From: an uncultured Christensenella sp.
GTDB taxonomy: Bacteria; Bacillota; Clostridia; Christensenellales; UBA1242
Direction of reading: 5' to 3'
Assembly (NCBI GenBank): GCA_905195085.1
Contig: CAJJUK010000011.1
Span: 1 to 38,183, forward strand
DNA: 38,183 nucleotides
The notes beneath the pieces were generated by a model. That model searched no databases and was not told where the DNA came from. It saw nothing but the letters and a program-made list of their open reading frames with translations. Numbering within the stretch: the first letter of the stretch is position 1; each line of letters starts with the position of its first letter. Shown piece after piece: positions 17,230 to 26,137 of this stretch. A program made the position numbers and the translations under genes.

Positions 17230-18645
17230 ATGTTTGTTTTTTATGCTTTTCTCGTGACGGCCATTTTGACAGCGCTAGATTTGATTTACATAAAGACATT
17301 CCAACTTGAAAATTATGACATAAAAAAATATTTTAAAAAAGCACTGGAATTTGACTTTGCTTTTGGTAAAAAAAATAAGATTAATTTCACAAAAAGATTA
17401 AAAAGATTAATTTTTATTGATTTTTTATTAAAATTTATTATTTTTTTAATGTTTTTTGGATTAATTGACAATTTTTGGATTAATTTTGTAATTGTTTTTT
17501 TCTTCGTTATTTCAAGCAGTTTTGCAGTTTTGTTGTCATTTTTCGTCACATATCCTTTTGAAGAATTAATAAAAAAAAGATTTATCAAAAAAGCGAAAAA
17601 TAAATTATCAAATATTAATTGCAAAAAAATTGCCATCACAGGAAGTTATGGAAAGACATCGACAAAGAACATTTTGTATCAAATTTTGAAAGAAGAATTT
17701 GATGTTTGTGCAACACCACAAAGTTTCAATACACCAATGGGAATTTGCAAAACGATTTTGGAAAACTTGAAGGAAACTGACGATTTCTTGATTGTGGAAT
17801 ATGGAGCGAGAAGATTGGGTGATATTGAATTTTTGGCGAAAAACTTTGGAGTTGATTTTGGGATTATTACTCCAATCGGAAATTGTCATCTCGAAACTTT
17901 TGGTTGTTTTGAAAACATTGAACAAGAAAAATATGAACTATGTAAGGAAGCAAAAGAGTGGGTGGTGTTCAACGGAAAAAGCAAAGGATCCAAAGATCTT
18001 TTTGACAGGTTTCCAAAGAAAAAATATTTAGTGTGTGAGAACAACAGTTTTGCCTATGCCAAAAACATTGAAATTTCTGCGACGGGATCAAAATTTGACA
18101 TGGTGATTGATGGTCAAAGTTTTGCCTGTGAGACAAAATTGCTGGGAAAGGCGAATATTGACAACATTGTTGTGGCTTCGGCAATGGCATATTTGCTCAA
18201 TGAGAGCATCTACAGCATTCAGAAAGCAATTAAGGGACTGAAACCTACACCACACAGGTTGGAACTTATCGTTGGTGCAAAAGTGAGCATCATTGATGAT
18301 TCGTTCAACAGCAACTATGACGGTTTTTTGCAAGCTCTTGAAATCATATCAAAATTTAAAGGACAAAAAATCGTGGTTTCTCCTGGAATTGTTGAACTTG
18401 GCACAGAGCAAGACAAGGTTAATTTTGAAATCGGAAAGGAAGTTGGAAAAGTTGCTGACATTTTCATCGTTATGAACAAAACCAATCAAAAAGCGTTGTC
18501 CGATGGTGCAAAACAAGGTGGAATGAGCGAAGGTCAAATCTTTTTTGCAGGCACTAGAGACGAACAAAAAAAATTGTTAAAGAAAGTGATAAAAAGTGAA
18601 GATGTGGTGCTTTTTGAAAACGATTTCCCCGACAATATCAAATAA
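17230..18645 (+). CDS. murF: MurF-type Mur ligase with membrane-anchored N-terminus
   Basis: 471 residues with AAAGGAGAG before the ATG. Residues 1-130 hold about three hydrophobic segments (1-20, about 58-83, 85-112) and a TFQLENYDIKKYFK motif, in place of the usual soluble MurF substrate-binding domain. The central ligase domain starts at IAITGSYGKTSTKN (P-loop G138-K142) and has FNTPMG and YGARRLGD. The C-terminal domain includes DDSFNSNYDGF. It should add D-Ala-D-Ala to UDP-MurNAc-tripeptide, supported by the adjacent ddl and murE and by the absence of another murF here. The stretch 17380-17625 uses TTA leucine and ATT isoleucine codons heavily, unlike the rest of the gene. Confidence 0.85.
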   Translation: MFVFYAFLVTAILTALDLIYIKTFQLENYDIKKYFKKALEFDFAFGKKNKINFTKRLKRLIFIDFLLKFIIFLMFFGLIDNFWINFVIVFFFVISSSFAVLLSFFVTYPFEELIKKRFIKKAKNKLSNINCKKIAITGSYGKTSTKNILYQILKEEFDVCATPQSFNTPMGICKTILENLKETDDFLIVEYGARRLGDIEFLAKNFGVDFGIITPIGNCHLETFGCFENIEQEKYELCKEAKEWVVFNGKSKGSKDLFDRFPKKKYLVCENNSFAYAKNIEISATGSKFDMVIDGQSFACETKLLGKANIDNIVVASAMAYLLNESIYSIQKAIKGLKPTPHRLELIVGAKVSIIDDSFNSNYDGFLQALEIISKFKGQKIVVSPGIVELGTEQDKVNFEIGKEVGKVADIFIVMNKTNQKALSDGAKQGGMSEGQIFFAGTRDEQKKLLKKVIKSEDVVLFENDFPDNIK

Positions 18646-18729
18646 GATTTTGTGGAAAGAAAAAAGTCTTATCATTGATCTAAAATTTTTCATATAAGTT
18701 ATTGGAACAAAATTTTTAAAAGGGTGGTT

Positions 18730-19851
18730 ATGAAAGAAAGGGTATTAGTCATTTTTGGTGGGAAAAGCGTTGAACATGACATTTCCATCATCACGGCAAT
18801 GCAAGTGATGAAGCAGTTGCCAAAAAGTCTTGATTGTGTGCCTATTTACATAGACAGAGAAGGACTTTGGTGGATTGCAGACAATTTGTCTGCGATTGAA
18901 ATATATTCCGATTTTAAAAAGTTGGCAAAGAATCGAAAGCAAGTCACTTTGATTCTGGGAGAAAAGGTTGTTGCAGTGAAGAAAGGAAACAAGTTTGTTC
19001 CGCAATTTGAAGTGGAAACTGTTTTGAATTGTTGCCATGGAAACATTGGTGAAGACGGAGCGATGCAAGGTGTTCTGAAAACCTGTTCAATTCCAACGAC
19101 ATCATCAGGTGTGACATCGTCTGCTCTTTGCATGGATAAGGTTTTTATGAAAGATGTTTTGAAGGCAAATGACATTCTTTCGCCAAAATATGTTTCATTT
19201 GACAGATGCACATATTCGCAAACGAAAGAAAAAGTTATGAAAAATGTGGCAAACAAAATTGAATTTCCGCTTATTGTAAAACCAGCAAATCTTGGAAGCA
19301 GTATTGGAATTTCTGTTTGTCACAAGGAGAGTGAACTCGAGAAAGCAATTGAACTTGCTTTGATGTTTGACGAAAAAATTTTGATCGAAAAATTGGTGGA
19401 GAATTTGAGAGAGTTCAATTGTGCGTGTTTCTTTTTCAAGGGACGTTTCTTCACATCAAATGTCAATGAAGTGAGAAACAAAAAAGAAATCTATTCTTTT
19501 GAAGATAAATATCTTTCAAAGAAAGATGGAAATCAGGAGGTTGACAAAACTTTGACAAAAAAAGTTCAATCTCTGACAGAAAAGGTTTACAAACTCTTTG
19601 ATTGCAAGGGAATTGTGAGAGTTGATTTTCTGTTTGAAGAAAAAACGGAGATTTTGTATGTCAATGAAATCAACACTATTCCTGGTTCTTTGGCGTTCTA
19701 TTTGTTTAAAGACATTACTTTCAAAGACCTTTTGATTTCAATGCTGGAAGAAAGCAAACTTGATGCTGAAAGAGAGAAAAAATTGACTGTAAGTTTTGAA
19801 AGTGATGCGTTGAAGATTTTTGAAAATGTGTCAGCATCACTGAAAAAGTGA
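18730..19851 (+). CDS. ddl: D-alanine--D-alanine ligase
   Basis: 373 residues from the ATG at 18730 (AAAGGG upstream; a GTG at 18724 is possible). ATP-grasp ligase: FGGKSVEHDIS at the N-terminus, NCCHGNIGEDGAMQG, PLIVKPANLGSSIGIS in the ATP-grasp domain, then RVDFLFEE and NEINTIPGSL, which carry the Mg-binding residues. It makes D-Ala-D-Ala for MurF, the preceding gene. The C-terminus extends about 30 charged residues beyond the catalytic core. Confidence 0.95.
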   Translation: MKERVLVIFGGKSVEHDISIITAMQVMKQLPKSLDCVPIYIDREGLWWIADNLSAIEIYSDFKKLAKNRKQVTLILGEKVVAVKKGNKFVPQFEVETVLNCCHGNIGEDGAMQGVLKTCSIPTTSSGVTSSALCMDKVFMKDVLKANDILSPKYVSFDRCTYSQTKEKVMKNVANKIEFPLIVKPANLGSSIGISVCHKESELEKAIELALMFDEKILIEKLVENLREFNCACFFFKGRFFTSNVNEVRNKKEIYSFEDKYLSKKDGNQEVDKTLTKKVQSLTEKVYKLFDCKGIVRVDFLFEEKTEILYVNEINTIPGSLAFYLFKDITFKDLLISMLEESKLDAEREKKLTVSFESDALKIFENVSASLKK

Positions 19852-19938
19852 TCGCTAAATTTGTCTAATTTGGACTTATTTTGAAAGTCGAACACTATTA
19901 CACTTTTTTGATATTACAATACAGGTAAAGGAGAGATT

Positions 19939-21417
19939 ATGCTTCTGAAAGAAATTTTGGGTGAGGGCTTGCATTTTGACGAGAACCAAATTGAGTTTGG
20001 TGATTTGGAAATCAACGGAATCAGTCGTGATAGCACTGTTGAAAACACTGGGAAAGCATATTTTTGTTTGACTCATGATGAAGAAAAAGCAAAAGTGCGT
20101 TGCAAACAAGCATTGGGAAATGGTGCCTCAGTGGTTTTTAGTGATTTCAATTTACCTTTTGAAAAAAGTGTGAAAGTGGGTGATTGCAGAGATTTGTTTG
20201 CAAATTCTTGTGCAAATTTTTATCATCGGGCTTGTGATAAGTTGAAAATTGTGGGAATCACTGGCACCAATGGAAAGACAACAACTTCACACGTTGTTGC
20301 AGAGATGCTGAAACGCAATGGAAAGAAAGTTGGAGTCATTGGAACCAGCGGTGTTTTTTACAACGGAAAAGTCCAGGAATGTCCTTTGACAACCCCTGAT
20401 GCTGACTTTTTGCACAAGACCTTTTCTGAGATGTTGGACGATGGAGTAGAATATGTCATCATGGAAGTTTCTGCTCATGCGATTGACCAAAAGCGAATCA
20501 ATGGCATCAAATTTGAACTTGGAGTTTTGACAAATGTCACGCAGGACCACTTGGACTATTTCAAAACTTTTGAAGCATACGAAAAGACGAAACTGTCATT
20601 TTTGACAAGTGAACATATCAAAAAAGGCATTATTTGTGCCGATGACAAGTGTGCAAGAAAATTGATTGGGAACACTGATGTTCCAATATTGACTTATGGG
20701 CTTTTTAGTCCAAGTGATGTGTTTGCAATTGATATTTGTTGCTCAATGAATGGCTCTCATTTTGTCGGCAATGTTTGTGACAGTGTCGTTGACATCAAAA
20801 CGAATTTGGTGGGGCAATATAATGTTTATAACTCCTTGGCTTCACTTGCAGTTTGTCAATGTCTTGGACTTAATGAAGAACAACTTGTCAGGGGAATTAA
20901 TTTCATCAATCCAGTCGAAGGGAGATTTAATGTCATAAACATCAATGGGCGCTATGCTGTCATTGATTTTGCGCATTCGCCAGACAGTTTGATGAACGTT
21001 TTGAAAACGGCAAGAGAACTTACAGACAAAAAAGTTTATGTTGTGTTTGGTTGTGGCGGAAATCGAGATAAAGGGAAACGGCCACAGATGGGGAAAATTG
21101 CAGAAGATTATGCTGACTGTGTTTGCTTGACTGATGACAACCCTAGACTTGAGAAATCTTTGGACATTATTGCAGACATTGAAAAAGGCATGACAAAACC
21201 GCATTTTGTTGAACCTGACAGATACAAAGCAATCAAAAAAATGATTGAAATTGCACAACCCGGGGACATTATAATCATCGCTGGAAAGGGTGCGGAAAAA
21301 TATCAAGAAATAGGGACAGAAAAAAGACCTTACAATGATTTTGAATCAGTTTACAACTATTTTCAAGAATCAAATCCGATAAGAAACAAAAATAATAAGG
21401 AGTATTATGGCTGTTAA
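19939..21417 (+). CDS. murE: UDP-MurNAc-L-Ala-D-Glu--2,6-diaminopimelate ligase MurE
   Basis: 492 residues, typical length, with AAAGGAGAG before the ATG. The N-terminal uridine-binding domain includes ISRDSTVENTGKAYFCL. The P-loop is GITGTNGKTTTS (106-117, K113), followed by TTPD and the HAIDQKR block. The C-terminal domain carries D400-N401-P402-R403, the motif that selects meso-diaminopimelate in MurE enzymes; lysine-adding enzymes differ here. The last 11 bases overlap the start of mraY, which implies translational coupling. Confidence 0.95.
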   Translation: MLLKEILGEGLHFDENQIEFGDLEINGISRDSTVENTGKAYFCLTHDEEKAKVRCKQALGNGASVVFSDFNLPFEKSVKVGDCRDLFANSCANFYHRACDKLKIVGITGTNGKTTTSHVVAEMLKRNGKKVGVIGTSGVFYNGKVQECPLTTPDADFLHKTFSEMLDDGVEYVIMEVSAHAIDQKRINGIKFELGVLTNVTQDHLDYFKTFEAYEKTKLSFLTSEHIKKGIICADDKCARKLIGNTDVPILTYGLFSPSDVFAIDICCSMNGSHFVGNVCDSVVDIKTNLVGQYNVYNSLASLAVCQCLGLNEEQLVRGINFINPVEGRFNVININGRYAVIDFAHSPDSLMNVLKTARELTDKKVYVVFGCGGNRDKGKRPQMGKIAEDYADCVCLTDDNPRLEKSLDIIADIEKGMTKPHFVEPDRYKAIKKMIEIAQPGDIIIIAGKGAEKYQEIGTEKRPYNDFESVYNYFQESNPIRNKNNKEYYGC

Positions 21418-22372
21418 ATATATTGTTTGCGGGCTTTTATGTCTGGTTTTTTCCAGCATAATTGCCCCAGTCATTCTTTGGTTTTGCAAAAAACTCAAGG
21501 CTTCACAAAGCATTTTGCATTATGTGGACAAGCACGCATCAAAGGAAGGAACGCCAACAATGGGTGGTCTGATTTTTATTTTGACGATGTTTTTTTCTGC
21601 CTGCTTCTTGTTTGACTATTCTTCCTTTCTTGCTTGGTTTTGCATGGCAGTGACATTTTGTTATGGCCTTTTGGGATTTCTTGATGATTTCATCAAAGTG
21701 CACTTGCATCACAATGAGGGTTTGAGACCATATCAAAAAATTATTGGACAAGTTGGCATAGCCGTCATTGTGGGTGTTTTTCTTTATCTTTCTGGAATGA
21801 CAACTTTGAGATTTTTCTCGTTTGAGTTTGACATTGGCTGGGGAGTTATTCCGCTTGTCATTTTGGTGCTTGTTGCGACCGCAAACAGCGTCAATCTGAC
21901 TGATGGGCTTGATGGACTTGCTGGCGGAGTGTCATTTGTCTATATTTTGATTTTTGGAATAATTCTGGCAACGACATCATATCTTGAGTTTCAAAATATG
22001 GCAATTATTTGTTTTGGACTTTGCGGAGGACTTGCAGGCTTTTTGATGTTCAATTGCTTTCCAGCCAAGATTTTCATGGGTGACACGGGTTCACTTGCGC
22101 TTGGCGGATTCATTGGTGTGGTTGCGGTTTTGAGTGGGCTTGAACTTTTGATCCCTATCATGGGGATTATGTTTGTTTTGTCGGCACTTTCTGACATTAT
22201 TCAAGTTTTGCATTACAAAAGAACAAAAAAGAGGGTGTTTCTTATGGCACCACTTCATCATCATTTTGAACAAAAAGGAGTGCATGAAAACAGAATTGTC
22301 GCAGTATATATAGTTATAACAGCGGCAGTTTCTTTGGCAGTTCTGGCAGTTTGGCTGGCCGTTGGAATTTGA
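21407..22372 (+). CDS. mraY: Phospho-N-acetylmuramoyl-pentapeptide transferase MraY
   Basis: 321 residues with about ten membrane helices. Signature blocks are GTPTMGGL near the N-terminus, GFLDDFIKV, NSVNLTDGLDGLAGG, FMGDTGSLALGG and the final PLHHHFE, which together give the Asp and His residues of the Mg-dependent active site. It transfers phospho-MurNAc-pentapeptide to undecaprenyl phosphate to form lipid I at the membrane. AAGGAG lies inside the end of murE. Confidence 0.96.
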   Translation: MAVKYIVCGLLCLVFSSIIAPVILWFCKKLKASQSILHYVDKHASKEGTPTMGGLIFILTMFFSACFLFDYSSFLAWFCMAVTFCYGLLGFLDDFIKVHLHHNEGLRPYQKIIGQVGIAVIVGVFLYLSGMTTLRFFSFEFDIGWGVIPLVILVLVATANSVNLTDGLDGLAGGVSFVYILIFGIILATTSYLEFQNMAIICFGLCGGLAGFLMFNCFPAKIFMGDTGSLALGGFIGVVAVLSGLELLIPIMGIMFVLSALSDIIQVLHYKRTKKRVFLMAPLHHHFEQKGVHENRIVAVYIVITAAVSLAVLAVWLAVGI

Positions 22373-22389
22373 CCAAGGGAAGTTTTCAA

Positions 22390-23697
22390 ATGAGATTAAA
22401 AAACAAAAAAGTTTTGGTTTATGGTTTGGGTGACAGTGGACGAGCAGTCATCAAATTGTTAAAAAAACACAATGCGTATGTCAGTTTTTATGACGACAAC
22501 ATCAAATTTTATGAATATGTTGGGTTTGAGAGGTGTCCACAAAATGAAAATTGGGATTTGGTGGTCATCAGTCCGGGCATTAAGTGTCTGGACAATCCAC
22601 TTCTGAAAATTTTTGAAGAGAAAAACATTCCTGTCATTTCGGAACTTGATTTGGCGTATCTTTTTTGCAAAGGAAAAATTGTTGCAATCACTGGGACAAA
22701 TGGAAAAACTACCGTCAGTATGCTTACCAACAAGATCTTGAAGACTGCGGGCTTTAAAACTTTTTTGTGTGGAAACATTGGTCTTCCATTTTCTTCCATA
22801 TGTGAAAAGACGACAAAAGACAGTGTGGTTGTTTGTGAAGTTAGCAATTTTCAGCTTGAAACGAGCAGATATTTCAAGCCGGACATTGCTTGCATTTTGA
22901 ATGTCAAGCCAGATCATTTGGACAGGCATGGAAGTTTTGAGGAATACAAAAGAGTCAAAGGAAAGATTGCTGAAAACTTGAAAAGCAAAGATGTTTTGAT
23001 TTTGAATTTGGACGATGATGAAGCAAAAAAAATGATTTTGCATAAAAATTATCAATATTTTTCCAAATTTAAACTTAAAAAAGGCGTTTATGTTTGGAAT
23101 TATCAAATTTTCATAAATCGAAAACCAATCTTGAGTTTGAATGATATTCAATTGAAAGGTGATAAAAATTTGGAAAATGTGCTTGCAAGTGTGAGCATTT
23201 GTTCACATTTCAAAGTGTCCTCTCAAAATTTTCGTTATGCGCTTGCAAATTTTGTTCCAGCATCGCACCGCATGGAATTTTTGGGAAATATAAATGGAGT
23301 CAATTTTGTTGATGACAGCAAGGCAACAAACGTGGCATCGACAATTGCATGTGTGGATGCATACAAAAACGACCAAATCATTCTTCTTATGGGTGGACAA
23401 GGGAAAGAAATTGAATATGGCGATTTGTTTTCTTTGAATTACAAAATCAAAGAAGTGGTCTGCTTTGGGCAAGATGGGAAAAACATTGAAGAATGTGCAA
23501 AAAGATTTTCATACAGGACATCTTTCTTCTCACATTTTCAAGACGCAGTGAGCCATGCAATTTCGACTGCACAAGATGGGGACTATGTCTTGCTTTCGCC
23601 AGCCTGCGCAAGTTATGACGAATTTCAAAGTTATGCTGAACGTGGAGAAAAATTCAAAAGTTTGATTTTTGGTGGTGCCGGTGAGAGCGAAAGTTGA
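22390..23697 (+). CDS. murD: UDP-N-acetylmuramoylalanine--D-glutamate ligase MurD
   Basis: 435 residues from the ATG at 22390, which lies 17 bases after the mraY stop with AAGGGAAG upstream. It has an N-terminal domain opening VLVYGLGDSGRAVIKLL, ISPGI, P-loop AITGTNGKTTVS (K106), EVSNFQLET, LNVKPDHLDRHGSF, HRMEF and DDSKATN, ending LLSPACASYDEF. All are standard MurD landmarks. It adds D-Glu after MurC and before MurE. Its end overlaps the proposed ftsW start. Confidence 0.95.
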   Translation: MRLKNKKVLVYGLGDSGRAVIKLLKKHNAYVSFYDDNIKFYEYVGFERCPQNENWDLVVISPGIKCLDNPLLKIFEEKNIPVISELDLAYLFCKGKIVAITGTNGKTTVSMLTNKILKTAGFKTFLCGNIGLPFSSICEKTTKDSVVVCEVSNFQLETSRYFKPDIACILNVKPDHLDRHGSFEEYKRVKGKIAENLKSKDVLILNLDDDEAKKMILHKNYQYFSKFKLKKGVYVWNYQIFINRKPILSLNDIQLKGDKNLENVLASVSICSHFKVSSQNFRYALANFVPASHRMEFLGNINGVNFVDDSKATNVASTIACVDAYKNDQIILLMGGQGKEIEYGDLFSLNYKIKEVVCFGQDGKNIEECAKRFSYRTSFFSHFQDAVSHAISTAQDGDYVLLSPACASYDEFQSYAERGEKFKSLIFGGAGESES

Positions 23698-24850
23698 AAA
23701 GAAAGGTTTGATTGCTTTTAATAGAAAAAAATCAAAATTTTTAAAACTTTTTTCAAAACAAGAGTGGTTGGTTATTGGACTTGTTTTGTTTCTTGTTGCA
23801 TTTGGTTGCTTGATGGTTTACAGTGCAAGTTGCTATTCTGCTGAGCATAAATATGGCAACGAATATTTTTTCTTGTTTAAACAGATATTTGGTGTTGTAC
23901 TTGGACTTTTTGCGATGTTCTTTTTTGCATTTTTTGACTATCATCTTTTGAAAAAGTTTAAATATTGGATTTTGGGTGCGAGTGTCATTTTGCTCGTTTT
24001 GGTTTTTGTTCCAGGATTCGGTGTGCAAAGTTATGGTGCAAACAGATGGGTCAACATTCTTGGCATTTCCATCCAACCTTCTGAAATTGCAAAATTTGCG
24101 CTGGTCTTGTTTTTGGCGTGCTATTTGTCAGAAAAGCATGACAAGATCAAAACATTCAAAGGGCTCATTCCGCCACTTGCTGTGGCTGGAACGTTGTGCA
24201 TTTTGGTGATCATCGAACCAAGCATGAGTGTGACCATGTGTTTGGGGCTTGTAACACTTTTCATGCTGATAATTGGCGGAATGAGCAAAAAACATACCAT
24301 TCTTTTCTCTTGCATGGCAGGTGCTGCTGTCCCGGTGTTGATCCTGGCTGAGCCATATCGCCTGAAAAGACTTTTTGCATTTCTCGATCCATGGGCATCT
24401 CCACAAGGCGAGGGTTTTCAACTGATTCAATCACTTTACAGTCTTGGCAATGGTGGTTGGTTTGGAGTGGGGCTTTTCAATTCAAGACAAAAATATCTTT
24501 TTTTGCCATTTGCAGAGTCGGACTTTATTTTTTCAATCATTGGTGAAGAACTTGGATTTGTTGGTTGTGTTGGACTTATGGCGATCTATTTTGTTTTGAT
24601 TTATTCTCTTTTCAAAATTGGATTGAATGCAAAAGACCGATTTGGTTGCTTGCTTTCTTGTGGTGTCGGAATTGTCATTGCTGTGCAAACACTTTTGAAC
24701 ATTGCGGTTGTCACTGGTTCAATTCCACCAACAGGACTTCCTCTGCCATTCATTTCAAGTGGTGGAACTTCTGTGGCTGTCTTTATGGCAGCGATTGGGG
24801 TGGCAATTTCTGTCAGCAAACATTCAAAAAATGACATAAAGAACACTTAA
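23681..24850 (+). CDS. ftsW: Peptidoglycan polymerase FtsW/SpoVE (SEDS family)
   Basis: About 389 residues with ten hydrophobic segments. SEDS landmarks are YGANRWVNILGISIQPSE, the central EGFQLIQSLYSLGNGGWFG block, and PFISSGGTS near residue 360. It polymerises lipid II at the septum with a class B penicillin-binding protein. The start is uncertain: no ATG exists before the first helix, so GTG at 23681 (with GGTGG five bases upstream) is chosen, and TTG at 23669 or 23708 are alternatives. It overlaps murD. No murG follows, although ftsW-murG is the usual order. FtsW and SpoVE cannot be told apart from sequence alone. Confidence 0.9.
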   Translation: MRAKVEKKGLIAFNRKKSKFLKLFSKQEWLVIGLVLFLVAFGCLMVYSASCYSAEHKYGNEYFFLFKQIFGVVLGLFAMFFFAFFDYHLLKKFKYWILGASVILLVLVFVPGFGVQSYGANRWVNILGISIQPSEIAKFALVLFLACYLSEKHDKIKTFKGLIPPLAVAGTLCILVIIEPSMSVTMCLGLVTLFMLIIGGMSKKHTILFSCMAGAAVPVLILAEPYRLKRLFAFLDPWASPQGEGFQLIQSLYSLGNGGWFGVGLFNSRQKYLFLPFAESDFIFSIIGEELGFVGCVGLMAIYFVLIYSLFKIGLNAKDRFGCLLSCGVGIVIAVQTLLNIAVVTGSIPPTGLPLPFISSGGTSVAVFMAAIGVAISVSKHSKNDIKNT

Positions 24851-24862
24851 AAATTTTTTTCA

Positions 24863-24868
24863 TATAAT
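24863..24868 (+). promoter_or_regulatory. Possible -10 box of murA, leaderless spacing
   Basis: A perfect TATAAT ends six bases (GCAAAT) before the murA ATG at 24875. No good -35 is seen (AGAACA at 24840-24845, 17 bases away). No Shine-Dalgarno sequence precedes murA. Confidence 0.45.
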
Positions 24869-24874
24869 GCAAAT

Positions 24875-26137
24875 ATGGAAGAAAGATTGATTATCAATGG
24901 CGGACGCAAACTGCAAGGAAAGATCAAAGTTGACGGTGCAAAAAATGCTTTTTTGCCAATCATGGCGGGGACAGTTCTTTGTGATGGGCAAATTGAACTT
25001 GAAAACTTTTGCAACCTTGAAGATTTAAATTCTATGAGAGTGATTTTGAAGACTTTGGGAATTGACTCAGAAGCTTCTAATCGTTCTCTTTACATAGACA
25101 CAAAAAATGTTAAAAATGAAAAGATAACGCATGATTTGACGCAGAAAGTTAGAGCGTCAATCTTCATGCTTGGGCCTTTGCTTGGAAGATTCAGGAGTGC
25201 AGTTGTTGCATATCCTGGTGGTTGCAAAATTGGAGCAAGACCAATTGATTTGCACTTGAAGGCTTTCAGGACTTTGGGTGCAAGGATTGTTGAAAAGCAT
25301 GGCTACATATATTGTTTTGGAGAAAATTTGAAAGCGGGAGATGTCTTTTTTGATTTTCCAAGTGTTGGAGCAACTGAAAGTCTTATGATGTGTGCATGTC
25401 TGCTTGATGGGGAAACGACACTTAAAAATGTTGCAAAAGAGCCAGAGATTGTTGATTTGCAAAATTTCCTTAATGTCATGGGAGCAAAAATTTCAGGAGC
25501 AGGAACGGACTGCGTCAAGATTGTTGGTGTCAAAAAAATGCATGGTGGGAAGTTTGCAGTTATGCCAGACAGAATTGTCGCAGGAACTTATCTTTTGGCA
25601 GCGGCTGTGTGTGGAGGAGATGTTCTTGTTGAAGGTGCAAGAGTGAAAGATAATGAAAGCCTTGTTTCTTTTCTTAAACAAACCGCTTGCCAAATTGAAA
25701 CTTTTAATGATAAAATAAGGTTGAAAGTTTCAAAAAGGCTTTCTTCAATTGATAAAATTGAAACCAGACCGTTTCCATTTTTTCCAACCGATTTGCAATC
25801 TCAAATGATGGTTTTGCAAAGTGTTAGCAAAGGTGTTTGCCTTATGCAAGAGAATTTGTTTGAAAATCGCTTCGGTGTTGTTCCAGAACTCAAAAAAATG
25901 GGGGCGGACATCGTGGTTAAGGACCGCACTGCACTTGTCAAAGGTGTTGAAAAACTCTATGGAGCAGATGTCTTTGCATCAGATTTGAGAGCAGGTGCAA
26001 GTTTGGTTATGGCTGGAATGAAAGCGGAAGGTTACACGACTGTTCATAATGTTGAATTTATTGACAGAGGTTACGAAAAAATTGAAGAGAAATACAGCCT
26101 TTTGGGAGCGGACATAAAAAGGATTGAAATTGAGTAA
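24875..26137 (+). CDS. murA: UDP-N-acetylglucosamine 1-carboxyvinyltransferase MurA
   Basis: 420 residues, the standard length. It has KVDGAKNAFLPIMAGT with the conserved Lys-Asn pair at the N-terminus and the flexible catalytic loop PGGCKIGARPIDLH with C117, the fosfomycin-target cysteine. DRIVAGTYLLAAA and FPTDLQSQMM follow, then the DLRAGASLV block. It transfers enolpyruvate from PEP to UDP-GlcNAc, the first committed step of peptidoglycan synthesis. Its last codons overlap divIB. The start has no ribosome binding site, only a -10 box. Confidence 0.96.
   Translation: MEERLIINGGRKLQGKIKVDGAKNAFLPIMAGTVLCDGQIELENFCNLEDLNSMRVILKTLGIDSEASNRSLYIDTKNVKNEKITHDLTQKVRASIFMLGPLLGRFRSAVVAYPGGCKIGARPIDLHLKAFRTLGARIVEKHGYIYCFGENLKAGDVFFDFPSVGATESLMMCACLLDGETTLKNVAKEPEIVDLQNFLNVMGAKISGAGTDCVKIVGVKKMHGGKFAVMPDRIVAGTYLLAAAVCGGDVLVEGARVKDNESLVSFLKQTACQIETFNDKIRLKVSKRLSSIDKIETRPFPFFPTDLQSQMMVLQSVSKGVCLMQENLFENRFGVVPELKKMGADIVVKDRTALVKGVEKLYGADVFASDLRAGASLVMAGMKAEGYTTVHNVEFIDRGYEKIEEKYSLLGADIKRIEIE

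Noticed and set aside
22459..23151. A 230-codon open frame on the minus strand inside murD
   Set aside because: It lies antisense to conserved MurD sequence, has Phe/Asn-rich composition from reverse complement of AAA/TTG codons, and no start signal.
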